From Tilletiopsis washingtonensis (lineage: Eukaryota; Basidiomycota; Exobasidiomycetes; Entylomatales): a DNA stretch of 64,000 bases. Shown in pieces: positions 31,732 through 42,572 of this stretch. The notes beneath the pieces are model-generated. The model ran no database searches. It had not been told where the DNA came from and saw only the letters and a program-made list of their open reading frames with translations. Position 1 is the stretch's first letter, and the number at the start of each line of letters is the position of its first letter. The stretch lies in the NCBI RefSeq assembly GCF_003144115.1, contig NW_020312000.1, forward strand, positions 374,117-438,116, read 5' to 3'. The translations under genes and the position numbers were made by a program.

Positions 31732-34700
31732 GTGAGTTGCGCCTCACACACCCGCCGCGCCTCTGCTCACCACCCCACCCCAGGTATCCCCAAGTTCTTC
31801 CGCAGCATGAGCGAGCGCTACCCGCTCATCAGCCAGCTCGTCGAGGAGAACAAGATCCCCGAGTTCGACAATTTGTACCTCGACATGAACGGCATCATCC
31901 ACAACTGCTCGCACCCCGACGACAACGACGCGCACTTCCGCATCACCGAGGCCGACATATTCCTCGCCGTCTTCTCCTACATCGAGCACATCTTCACCAA
32001 GATCAAGCCGCAGAAGCTCATGTTCCTCGCCGTCGACGGCGTCGCGCCGCGCGCGAAAATGAACCAGCAGCGCAGCCGCCGCTTCCGCACGGCCAAGGAG
32101 GCCAAGGAGGTGCGCGACAAGGCCGAGCGGCGGGGCGAGGAGATGCCTGAGGAGGCTGCGTTCGACAGCAACTGCATCACGCCGGGTGAGTTAGATGCTG
32201 GCGCGTCTGCGGTGGCCCGTACTGACGCTGCACCAGGCACACCATTCATGGCGCGCCTGTCGCAGCAGCTCAAGTACTTCCTCGCCAAGAAGGTCACGGA
32301 GGATTCGAACTGGCGGGGCGTCGAGGTGGTGCTCTCCGGCCACGAGGTGCCGGGTGAGGGCGAGCACAAGATCATGGAGTACATTCGCCTCGCCAAGGCA
32401 CAGCCGGGCTACAACCCGAACGTGCGCCACTGCCTCTACGGCCTCGATGCCGACCTCATCATGCTGGGCCTGCTCAGCCACGACCCGCACTTTGCGCTGC
32501 TGCGCGAGGAGGTGCAGTTCGGCCCGCGCAAGAAGTCTCGGGGCGGGTGAGCGCGCGCGCGGCCCGTGTGACTGGTCACTGCTGACACCTGCTGCAGGCT
32601 CGAGTCGCAGAACTTCTTCCTGCTGCACCTCTCCCTCTTCCGCGAGTACCTCGACATGGAGTTCCAGGAGCTGCGCTCGACACTGCCCTTCGACTACTCG
32701 CTGGAACGCATCATAGACGACTTCATTCTGCTCAACATCTTTGTGGGCAACGACTTCCTGCCGCATCTGCCCGGCTTGCACATCAACGAGGGCGCACTGC
32801 CGATGCTCTTCGCCATCTACAAGAGCGTGCTGCCCGTCGCCGGCGGCTACATCAACGAGGACGGCACGCTGCGCGTCGACCGCCTGCAGCTGGTTCTTGC
32901 CGAGCTGACCAAGTTCGAGGCGGAGCAGTTTGAGAACGAGTACGCAGATTCCAGCTGGTGAGTTGTGCGTTGATGTGCTGCCCGGCGACCGCTGACCCCT
33001 TCTTGCAGGTACAAGGGCAAGCAGGAGAAGCCCAAGGGCAAGAAGCAGAAGCTCGCGCTCTCCAAGGAGCAGCAAGGGCTCTTCCAGCAGGTGCGCGACT
33101 TTGTGCTCGCGCTGCGCAAGGACCCCGTCGACGCGCCGCAGGAGCTCTTCCTGCCGCCGATGCTGCCGGCGCGCGACCAGCGCTTCCTCTCCGGCCTGAC
33201 CGAGGCGCTCGGCCTCGGCGTCAGCTTCAACGAGTACGACCCCGTCGCCGACGCGCCGGCCACGGCCATCACGTACGAGGCCGAGTCTGGCGTCCTGTTA
33301 AACTCGGCGGAGAAGATCAAGTCCTCGGACCGCGTGCTGCAGCGCTACGAGCACGCCGCGGCCGAGAGCGAGGAGTCGGACGAGGAGGACGCCGAGGAGC
33401 TGCGGCTGCGCAAGCTCGGCGAGAAGATGCACGTGTGGAAGACGGACTACTACCGCGAGAAGCTGCACATCGACTTCCAGGACGAGAAGGCGATGCGCCA
33501 GCTCGCGTTCCGCTACATCGAGGGCCTGCAGTGGGTGCTGCACTACTACTACGACGGCGTGGCCTCGTGGGGCTGGTTCTACGACTACCACTACGCGCCG
33601 AAGATCTCGGATCTGCTGCCGGTGCTCGACATGAAGTTTGACTTCGACCTCGGCAAGCCGTTCCGCCCCTTCGACCAGCTCATGGGCGTGCTGCCGGCGC
33701 TGAGCAGCTCGCATATCCCCGAGGCGTTCCGCGATCTGATGACGGACCCGGCCTCGCCCATCATCGACTTCTACCCCTCGGACTTCGAGGCCGACCTCAA
33801 CGGCAAGAAGCAGGACTGGGAGGCCGTCGTGAAGATTCCCTTCATCGACGAGAAGCGGCTGCTGAGCGCGCTCGACAAGCGCCAGGGCCTGCTGACCGCC
33901 GACGAGCGCTCGCGCAACGGCTTCGGCGCCGCGACGCGCCTCACGTTCGACACGGAGCGCGAGTACTTCCTGCCGAGCTCGCTGCCGGGCGTCTTCCCCG
34001 ACATCGTGCACTCGCGCGCCAAGATCGAGGACTTCCAGCTGCCGGCGCTCAACGGGCGCGAGCTCGTCAAGGGCCTGTGCGAGGGCGTCGAGCTGGGCAA
34101 GCGCGCGCTGGCGGGCTTCCCGAGCATGCAGACGATCCCGCACGTTGGGCGTATCGACTTCCACGGCATCAACGTGTTCCAGAGCGAGAGCAAGGCGGCC
34201 AGCGTCGTGCTGCGCGTGCAGAACCGCTACGAGGGGCACAAGAGCGAGGAGGTGGCGGCGGCGCTCGTCGGGCAGCGCACCTTCACGCACTACCCCTATC
34301 TCGCAGAGGGCCTCTGCGTGGCCATCTCCGACGAGCTCTTCCGCTACGAGATGGTGCAGGGCCGCGTCGTGTCGACGCCGCACAAGCCCGACTCGAACTG
34401 GCGCCGCAAGGCGCTGCAGATCCAGCAGCACTACAGCAAGCGCTACGGCATCGTGACGGGCCCCGTTGACGTGCTGCTGCACGTGCGCCCGCTCAAGGGC
34501 CTGCAGCGCATGGACGACGGCTCGTTTGTCAAGGACTACGAGTCGTCGGCCGACAAGGAGGTCGAGCAGGTGCTGCAGCTCGCCGTCTCCGAGGTCGTGC
34601 AGGAGGACACGCGCACCGTCGAGCGCCGCGCCGAGGAGCTCTCGATTGAGTTCCCTGAGCGCAGCAAGGTCTTCTTCCTCGGCGAGCGCCCGTACGGTGC

Positions 34701-36184
34701 GCCGGCGGCCGTCGTGGCCGCGACGAAGAAGGACCTGGCCATCGAGATTGCCTTCTTCCCCAACCAGGTCAAGGAGAACACGGCGATCCACAACCTCGTC
34801 GCCGAGCGCACGCTTGACCACTACTACCCGTCCTACGTCGTGGCCAAGAAGGTTCAGATGTCCGGCCTGGCGCTGTCGAAGCTCACGAGCACCATGCTGC
34901 TCGACCACAACGGCAAGCGCGTCAATGTCGGCCTGGCGCTCAAGTTCGAGGCGCGCAGCTGCAAGGTGCTCGGCTACTCGCGCAAGTCTGCCAACGGCTG
35001 GGAGTTCTCGGACAAGACGGTTGCGCTGGTCAATGAGTACAAGGTGCGTCGCATGGTGCTTGCTTCCTTGCCCCTTGCTGACTCTCTCCCAGGCGGCCTT
35101 CCCCGAGGTCATCGACGTGCTCAACAACCGCAACGGCGACCTGCGCGACGCGTCGCAGTTCTTTGCGCCCAGCGAGGTCGACACGCGCATGCGTGCGCTG
35201 ACCGCCTGGGTTAAGGAGAAGGGCGTGCGCGACTTTGAGGCTGTGCCGCTGTACGCCGAGCAGCTCGGCCGCGAGACGGTGCAGGTCATCGAGGCCTTTA
35301 CGGCGCGGCTGGCGGCGGCGCGCGCTCAGGCCGACGCTGACGGCAACACAAGCTCGGGCATCAAGCGGGCCATCATCAAGGGCATGCCGCGCACGGCGCT
35401 GCTCAAGCCGGCACACGCGCCTTTCCGCCTGCAGGCGCAGCGCTTCGAGCTCGGCGACCGTGTCATCGTCGTGGCCGACTCGGGCAACGTGCCCATGAGC
35501 GCGCGCGGCGTGGTCATCGGCCTCAACACCAGCAGCGTCGACGTCGTCTTCGACCTGCCGTTCCTCTCGGGCTCGCGCCTTGGCGACCGCTGCAGCCCGT
35601 ACCGTGGCGCCACGCTGGCCTTCGACGCCATCCTCAACCTGACGCAGCCGCAGTTCGTCAGCGGGCCCACTTCCGCCGCCACGAACGGCAACGCTGCGTC
35701 GCCGCTCGAGCGCACCGTCGGCGAGAGCAACGGCCGCGGAGGTGCCTCGGCCGGCCGTGGCCGTGGCCGTGGCCGCGGTGCCGGCAATGGCGTGGGCCAG
35801 CCCTTTCGTCCGCCGAACATGATGCGCGCGGCGCCCGCTGCTCCCCGCGCACCCGGCGGCGTCGCCATCCTGCAGCGTCCGTCTGCCGCCGCCGGTGCCG
35901 CACCCGTGCGTCCCGACGTGGCCTTCTCCGGTGTTGCGGGCGGCAAGGAGAAGCCGTCTGCGCGCCACGCTGAGCAGCAGCGCAACGTCAACCCGCACCT
36001 CGCTGCCCTCTCGCTGTCGAAGAACGGCGCCCTGGGCGGCAATGTGCCCCGAGGCCCGCGCGCCGACGCCGCCGTCCCGACGCAGCCGCGAGGTGGCGCG
36101 GCGGGCGGACGGGGCGGACGTGGTGCTGCGCCGGCCGCTCGTGGACGCGGTGGACGTGCGCCAGCGGCGTCGACGCAGAACTGA
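31728..36184 (+). CDS. XRN1: Cytoplasmic 5'-3' exoribonuclease XRN1
   Basis: Exons 31728-31731, 31784-32185, 32237-32546, 32598-32957, 33009-35043 and 35093-36184 give 1400 residues. The first coding exon is only ATGG; the protein continues IPKFFRSMSERYPLISQL. The catalytic N-terminal domain has LYLDMNGIIHNC, FLAVDGVAPRAKMNQQRSRRF, GEGEHKIMEYIR, LDADLIMLGL and DFILLNIFVGNDFLPHLP, which carry the acidic metal ligands. The length and the absence of a CCHC knuckle argue for XRN1 rather than RAT1/XRN2. The last 180 residues are disordered, with a GRGRGRGRG run and RGG-type motifs. XRN1 degrades decapped mRNA in the cytoplasm and buffers transcription. Donors are GTGAGT/GTGAGC, except GTGCGT after 35043. 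Confidence 0.97.
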
Positions 36185-37180
36185 GGCCGTCTGTGATGTC
36201 GACTGCTGCTCAACATGACATGCATCTGTGACCTGTCCCCGTTTGAGCTGTGTGAGAGCGCCTGCGCTGGCGTGAGAACGAGTGAGGACGACGACGGTGC
36301 GAGATCCGATGCACGGCGAGCGCGCCTCCTGTTGGCCCTCCACGCCGGCTGTGTCTCACCTGCGCGGCCGGACCCCTGGGTGACGCATGATCTTCGCCCG
36401 CCAAGTCGCTGTTGCCCCCTTCGTGCTTCATCTGCCGCGTCCCGGATGGCCGCATGGCTGAGCTCTCATCAGCGGCCCTTCATGCGCGATGCTTGATGCG
36501 CCTCCGCGCGCGCAGCAGAGCGTGCGAGCCCGCCCCCGATGCTTCTCTGCTGCCGCTTGGACGATGCCGGCGGATGGCGGTCGCGCTGCGCTCATCGTGC
36601 GCACGCCGGGCGAAGGCTGCAGGCGCTGCGATTAAGCGGCACACCGCCCGGCTGCCGCGCGCGCACGCCTTGCTGCATCCGGCAAGCTGCGCCGGCGCCA
36701 GGCTGCTTGCGGCGTCGGCGTCGTGCCTGCAGCAGGTGCAGGTGCAGCAGCACCAGAGGCCGACGCTGCCGTGCCGCTGCGCCTGAGCGGCTGCGCCGCG
36801 GCGGAGTGGAGAACGGCGGCGGCGCCCTTGCCGCGCCTCCGCCGGCCGCACAGCAAGCCCCGGATACTGATGGCGAGCGCCGTCGCTCTGCACGCTGCTC
36901 CCTGAGCGCTGCAAGCGGGTCAGCAGCATGCAGGCCTGCTTGTGTGGGCTGATGCGGGAGGTGCGATGGGCGAGGCGAGGCGTCTCTGTTTGTTGAGCTT
37001 GACGGTGTGCGCAGGCGGCAGCGGACAGACTCGCGGCCTCCTGCTCTTGTCTTGTGCCGCGCGCGGCGCCCACTCTCTGTGCCTGCTCGCCGAGCTTCGC
37101 ATCGCCATCGCGTGCCTGATCTCGCCGCCTCGCTCTTGCGTCACCACCACCACCACCTCCCTCGCCCACCACTCGCAGCC
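36185..37180. other. 996-bp spacer between XRN1 and the AhpC/TSA-fold gene (tandem, plus)
   Basis: This holds the XRN1 3' flank and the promoter of the next gene. The end is a (CAC)n-type pyrimidine/C-rich leader at about 37140-37180. Frames in the middle are low-complexity GC products on both strands. No RNA gene or regulatory palindrome seen. Confidence 0.5.
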
Positions 37181-40100
37181 ATGAGCGCGACGCCTGAGCG
37201 CAGCACCTCGCTGCCCGGCGCGTCGCCCACGCTCGAGGCCGCCGCGGCCGAGCATCCCTCGCCCGACTCGACGCCGCGCTCGCCGCGCTCCTCCAGGCGC
37301 GGCCGCTCCTCGGGCGGCGCCGAGCACCGCGTCACGCTGCACCGCGTCGGCTTCGCCCCGCCCATGCGCCGCAAGCGCAGCAGCAGCGCCGCTCGCAGCA
37401 CGCGCAGCCTTGACCACAACCACGGCAGCGCCGTGCGCAGCCCGCACGCCGCCGAGGACAGCGCCACTGCGGCCGACGGGCCCACCTCGGTGATGAGCGA
37501 CAGCGGGCACGGCGTGCGCGACGACGAAGCTCCGGCGCCGCTGCTCGTCGTCAGCGCTGACAGTGCAGCCGAGCATGCACCCGCGCCCAACGGCGTCGAG
37601 GCGCAGGACCCCGCCGCTCTCAGTCCCTTGGCTGAGCGCGCACCGACGCCCAACGGCATGGAGGCGCAAGAGTCCGACTCGCTGACCCCCACGGCTGAGC
37701 GCGACGTGCTCTCCCCCATTCTGTCCGTCGGCAGCGCAGGCTCGTCGGACAACGCGCCCACGCCGCTGGCCCGCCAGCTCGCGCTGCCGGCGCACACGCC
37801 CTCGCCGCCGCCTCTGCCGCCCAAGTCGCCCCGGCACTTTCGCGGCGCCATGCAGATGCTCGCCGAGCGCGACGATATGCCGTCGCCCGACGTGCCGCAC
37901 ACGCCGCTGCCCGCCGACTCGGCGTCGAACTCGCCCGAGACGAGCAACCGCCCGCTGCGGCCCTCGGAAGAGTCGCGTCTCAGCGCCATTGAGGGCATCC
38001 GCGCCCGCGCGGCGACGTGGAGCACCAGTCGCGGCGGCCGGCCCGTCTCGTCGCCGAACCTGCACAGCCCGCTGATGCGCCCGGTGCGCCTGAGCCGCCG
38101 CCGGACCAGCGACGCGGAGAAGGACGCAGTCAGCGAGAGCTTCCACGAAGCGCTGCGCCGCGGAGCGCGGATGCAGAAGCAGGCTGCTGAAGACGGCGGT
38201 GCAGCGCCGCCAGTGCCGTCCAAGCAGGGCATGGCCGACAGATCCTCTGCTGCATCCGAGGGCGGCTTGGGCCTCGTGCGCTCGCCCTCTGTCACGTCGC
38301 ACGACACCGTCCGCGCGCCAGCGAAGCGCGACGAGCCATGGATGATCGATGGGCACCTCTTTGAGACGTCGCCGGGAGGCGGCAAGGAGCCCGTCGCGGC
38401 GCGCTCCATGTCGCAGTCGCGCGACAAGCAGCGTGCCTCGGACTATGCCGCAGAGGGCCCGCCGCCGCGCAGCGAGGAGTTCCACACACCAGAGGGCGGC
38501 AGCAAGCGCAGCAGCGCTGGCGCCAACGGCAGCGTGCGCTCCAAGCTCAGCAAGTGGTCGCGCAACAGCAAGCGCGCGCACTCGCGGAATGACTCGCAGG
38601 CCTCGAGCGCCGGCGCCGCAATCGCCCCGCCGAGCGAGGGCGAGCGGCGGCTCTCTGGCGAGGACGCCATCACGCTGGACGAGGACGGCGACGAGACGGT
38701 CGAGGCTCCCGCGGGCGCATACGCGATTCAGCCTCCGTCGCGCGCGAGTCTCGCGATCGCCGCCGAGCTGCCTGTGCTCAACGAGGCCGGCGAGCAGGTC
38801 CGCTTCGGCGATCTCTTTGAGAACCGGCGCACCATCTTCTGCTTCCTGCGCCACTGGCTCTGCCCGTTCTGCCAGATGTTCACCGAGAGCCTGCAGCTGC
38901 TCGACCCGCTGCCGCTCGAGCGCGCCGAGCTGGACCTGGTCGTGATTGGCCAGGGCCACTGGCACGTCACGCGCGCATACAAGGAGGTCATGAATGTGCC
39001 TGCGTGGATTCAGATGTATGCGGACCCGACGCGGTGAGTGCTGCTGCCAGTGGCATGCCGGACTTGGCTGACTGTCCTCGCAGGAAAATCTACAAGGCAC
39101 TGGGCATGACGCTGCGCACCAACGACGCCGGACCGGCGTGCACGCGGCCCGAGTACCAGACGCGTGGCGCGCTGAAGGGCACGCTGATCGCGATGAAGGT
39201 GAGCGTGGCGGCAGAGCCAAGCGTGGGCCGCGCGCTGACTCCATAACACAGCGCGGCGTATTTGACATGCCTCTGCGCATGCCGGGCGACCTCAAGCTGC
39301 TCGGCGGCGAATTCATCCTCGGACCCGGCCTGCAGTGCTCGTTCACGCACCGCATGGTGACGGTGCGCGGCCACCTGGATCTCAAGCGCGTGCTTGTCCA
39401 GGCGGGCTGCGACCTGAGCCTCAAGACGCCGCGCAACGTGCTTGACGACGCGACTGTGACCGGCCGGCCCGCGAGCACGAAGTCGCTCGGGCGCAAGGTC
39501 AAGAGCAAGCGCTTCGGCCGCAAGTCGAAGCAGCCCGCGATGCCTGGTGCGGAAGAGCAGGGCGCCGCTGCACTCGCCAGCGCCTTTCAGAGTCAGTCCA
39601 TGTCGCGTGCCACTGCGCTGGACCGCTCGTCGTCTTCAGCCCGCGCTGGTCTCGCCACGAGCACTGCTCCGCCTGTGCCTGCCTCGGCGCCGCGCAACGC
39701 GCGCATGTCGCACCAATCGGCGCGCACCTTGGACCACGCCAACACGGCAGACTCGCAAGCGGCACCGCGCGAGTTCCGCGGCGCGTCGATGGACACAAGC
39801 TACTCCAGCCAGGCGCGCAGCGTGCACGGCGCGCCGTCGCCGGCCCTCGCGGCCGCAGTCACGTCGCTCAAGGCCGCGCCCTTTGTGCGGCCGCCGCTGC
39901 CTCCGCTCCCCGACGGAGCGGAGGAAGTGGCGCGCACAATGTCTCCGGCGCTCACGATCCGCTCCAACGCGTCGATGCCGACGTTTCTGGATCGCCGCTT
40001 CGGCGGCATCACCTCGGCGGACTCGGCGCAGGCACGATCCACCGCCGCAACGCCCAGCGTGGACTCCGAGCGGCCCGTCAGCCGTGCCTCCACCAGCGCG

Positions 40101-41813
40101 GGCATCACGGCCAGCAGCGAGATGCGCTCGGTGGCGAGTGCAGGCGGTAGCTCCTCGAGCGGATGGAACGGAACGGCGCTGGGCCCGCGGCCGCGCACAG
40201 CTGAGCCGACTATGACGCGCTCGACTGACTCGGCACTTGCCGCGCTAGCTGCAGCGACGCCCACCTCGGTCACGCCGACGCCCTTCAGCGAAAGCGCCGC
40301 CGCCGAGACGTCTCTGAGTCCTGCGCTGCACAGCACGCCGTCGAGCACATCGCTGTCCAGCGCCAGCGGAACCTCGCGCAAGCCGGCCGGCATCCCGCTG
40401 TCCGTCTTTGAGAAGCGCATCCAGAGCAAGGCATCCGGCGAGAACGTTGCTCAGGCCTCGCCGCGCCAGACGGCCTTCTCCAACGCGCCCGCTGCTGTGG
40501 TCAAGACACCGACTGCCAAGAATCCGGCGGTCTTCGACACGCCCACCTTTGGCGGCAGCCAGAGCTTCGAGGCGAGCCGCAGCCGCACGGTGTCCGACTC
40601 TTCGGCCGCCTCGCAGGACGCACGCGCACACATCGAGAACGACAGTGCGCCCGACACGGGCGTGCGTGTTGAGTCGTCGGCAACAGGCACGTTCTACAGC
40701 GGCAGCGGCACGACGACGCCGAGCGAGCTGAGCACCGACACCGAGTCGGAGACCTCTGACGAGGAGCAGCCCGGCGCTGCGCCGCCGGTCGCTGCAGTCG
40801 CGCAGGACCCGCCGTCCTCGAGGGGCACGTCCAGCGGCACGCCGAGCCAGCCGGTCAGCCGGTCCGCCAGCCGCAACAGCATGCGGCGTGGCGTCGGCGG
40901 CTCGTTCCTCGACGATCTTGAGGACGTCGACGGCTTCGGGCACCGGCCCACCGGCGCCATGCAGCGCCCGCCGTCGATGGGCGACCTGATCTACGCGGAC
41001 GACGACTCGGATGACGGGCGCTGGGAGCCGCCGGTGGGGCACGACCCCGACGCGGCGCTCTCCGATTCGTACGACGAGGACGCAGCGCGGCGCACGCGCT
41101 GGGACCGCGACAGCGTGCAGTCGAGCGTCGGCGTGGGCTCGCGCGCCTCGACGCTGTCCATGTCGTCGTCGGGCCAGCGCTACTCGAACGGCTCGCTCAG
41201 TGGCGCCGTCGCCAACTCGCAGGTGCCGCCGGGCGAGTTCGACTCGACATTTGGCGGCCGGCCGGCCACGCCGCCGGACGGCGAGCGCGAGGACCTGGTG
41301 CAGTCGCGCGCCAGCACGGCGTCGTACGACTCGTACGACTCGGAGCTCGACGGCACCAGCAGCAGCGACGACGAATTTGAGCAGCGCGGCGCCGGCCGCA
41401 CGCCGCTCTCGCCCAGCACGTCCGACGGCTCGGGCCGCTCGCCCGGCGGCACGTGGCGCACGCCGCCGCACCGTCTGTACAAGTCGAGCAGCTTTGGCCG
41501 CCTGCCGCGGCGGCTGTCGGCCTTTGTCGAGGAGGAGGAAGAGGAAGAGACCGTCGACGCACCGGCGCTCAGCACCGAGAGCTCGGGCCAGATCGATTCG
41601 GTCGCCGACTCTGAGACCGAGGGCGGCTACGTGACTGGCCGCGACTCGCTCACCGTCGAGGAGGCGGAGCGCGCGGCGATGCACAAGAGCGGCAGCGCGT
41701 CGTCTGCTTCGGCGCTGGCGCACGAGCGCCTGCCCACGCCGAGCCAGAGCGAGGATGGCGAAGCACTCACGCCGATTGCTCGGCCCGTGCAGCTGCCGGC
41801 GCAGGATGCCTGA
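37181..41813 (+). CDS. Giant protein with a central AhpC/TSA (peroxiredoxin-like, PRXL2/AAED1) domain and long disordered flanks
   Basis: Exons 37181-39033, 39084-39198 and 39252-41813 give 1509 residues. Residues about 525-760 form a thioredoxin-fold domain: LPVLNEAGEQVRFGDLF, TIFCFLRHWLCPFCQMF with a CPFC active-site motif, LVVIGQGHW, RKIYKALGM and RGVFDMPLRMPGDLKLLGG. This is the AhpC/TSA_2 family, with relatives such as AAED1/PRXL2C that are around 200 residues long. The flanks (about 525 N-terminal and 750 C-terminal residues) are Ser/Pro/Ala-rich and show many SP/TP sites and acidic clusters, typical of signalling scaffolds. The fold suggests redox or peroxide sensing; coupling to phosphorylation through the flanks is inference. 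The two introns lie inside the conserved domain. Confidence 0.85.
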
Positions 41814-42332
41814 GCACCACACACCACATTCATTCACTTGTCCCTATCATTCTGTCTCATCACTGCGCGCTGTAGCAACTGCCCCGCTTCAATGCACATC
41901 TTCACCCGGCTGCGAAGAGAGAAGGAGCATGGCTGGCTGCACACGGAGGAACCCCATGGCATATGAGAGGAGCAAGGCAACACAGACAGGAGAGCAACGT
42001 GCTGGAAGAGGGACGCGAAAGCGAAGCACACAGCTGATGTGTAGACGCGGTAGCATTGCATGCCGCAATAGACTTGGCAGCCTGGGCCAGGTGCGGAACA
42101 CTGCGGCAGCTTCGGCGCGCAGCGCGAGGGGTGAGGATGCACCTGAGGAGGGTGATGCTTCTGAAACGTGCCACACCGCCCCACTTCTCGCCCACACGCC
42201 CACCTTAGCACTGAGCTTCGCTTCCTCTGCATCACCCTGCGCACAGCGAGGTGCAGCTCGCATGAGGGAGGGAGGGCAGGCGATGCAAAAAGATGGCGCA
42301 AGTTCAGGCGGCGAAGAGCAAAAAGAGGCAAA
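41814..42332. other. 3' flank of the AhpC/TSA-fold gene up to the tRNA
   Basis: This stretch is less GC-rich than average and has several A-rich runs. The TTTTT of the minus strand at about 42320-42325 terminates the tRNA gene. Nothing else is supported. Confidence 0.5.
42320..42332 (-). terminator. Pol III oligo-T terminator of tRNA-Gln
   Basis: Reading the minus strand from the tRNA 3' end there is TTT, then within 10 nt a TTTTT run, the normal RNA polymerase III stop signal. Confidence 0.75.
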
Positions 42333-42423
42333 ACCACCTGCCCGGGTTCGAACCGGGGCATTCAGAACTCGACCAATCAACAAAAGTCAAAATCTGACAT
42401 CTTAGCCACTGGATCACAGGTGG
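42333..42423 (-). tRNA. tRNA-Gln(UUG) with a 19-nt intron
   Basis: The minus strand folds as a tRNA. The acceptor is CCACCTG/CAGGTGG with discriminator T. The D arm ATCC...AGAT has GG in the loop. The anticodon stem is TCAGA/TCTGA, and the T arm is CCCGG-TTCGAAC-CCGGG. Anticodon TTG is at 42390-42388, with T33 and A37 in place. An intron of 19 nt (42386-42368) follows A37, the canonical eukaryotic position. The mature length is 72 nt. Boxes A (TGATCCAGTGG) and B (GGTTCGAAC) are present, though base 10 is A rather than the usual G. Confidence 0.92.
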
Positions 42424-42450
42424 GGTCAACTGTAGAGGGCTCGAGGGAGA

Positions 42451-42458
42451 ATATATTA
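42451..42458. promoter_or_regulatory. TATA element between tRNA-Gln and ATP11
   Basis: ATATATTA lies 28-35 bp upstream of the tRNA 5' end on the minus strand, the usual TFIIIB/TBP distance. It is also 115-122 bp upstream of the ATP11 start codon on the plus strand. It stands out in a GC-rich background. Confidence 0.55.
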
Positions 42459-42572
42459 ACCATGTGGTCAGCTGCCGTCGCTGCGCCAGAACCCCTCTCG
42501 CGGCCCTGGCCTAGCGCGGCGTGCCGCAGCCGCTGCTTCCTTCCTTTCCTCCACCTCCCGCCCTCTCCCGTC

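Noticed and set aside
33298-35289. A 663-codon minus-strand frame opposite XRN1
   Set aside because: Antisense shadow rich in Arg, Leu, Val and Ala. The plus strand encodes a clear exonuclease.
36920-39523. An 867-codon minus-strand frame opposite the AhpC/TSA-fold gene
   Set aside because: Low-complexity Arg/Ala product with no motif. The plus strand has the CPFC domain and correct introns.
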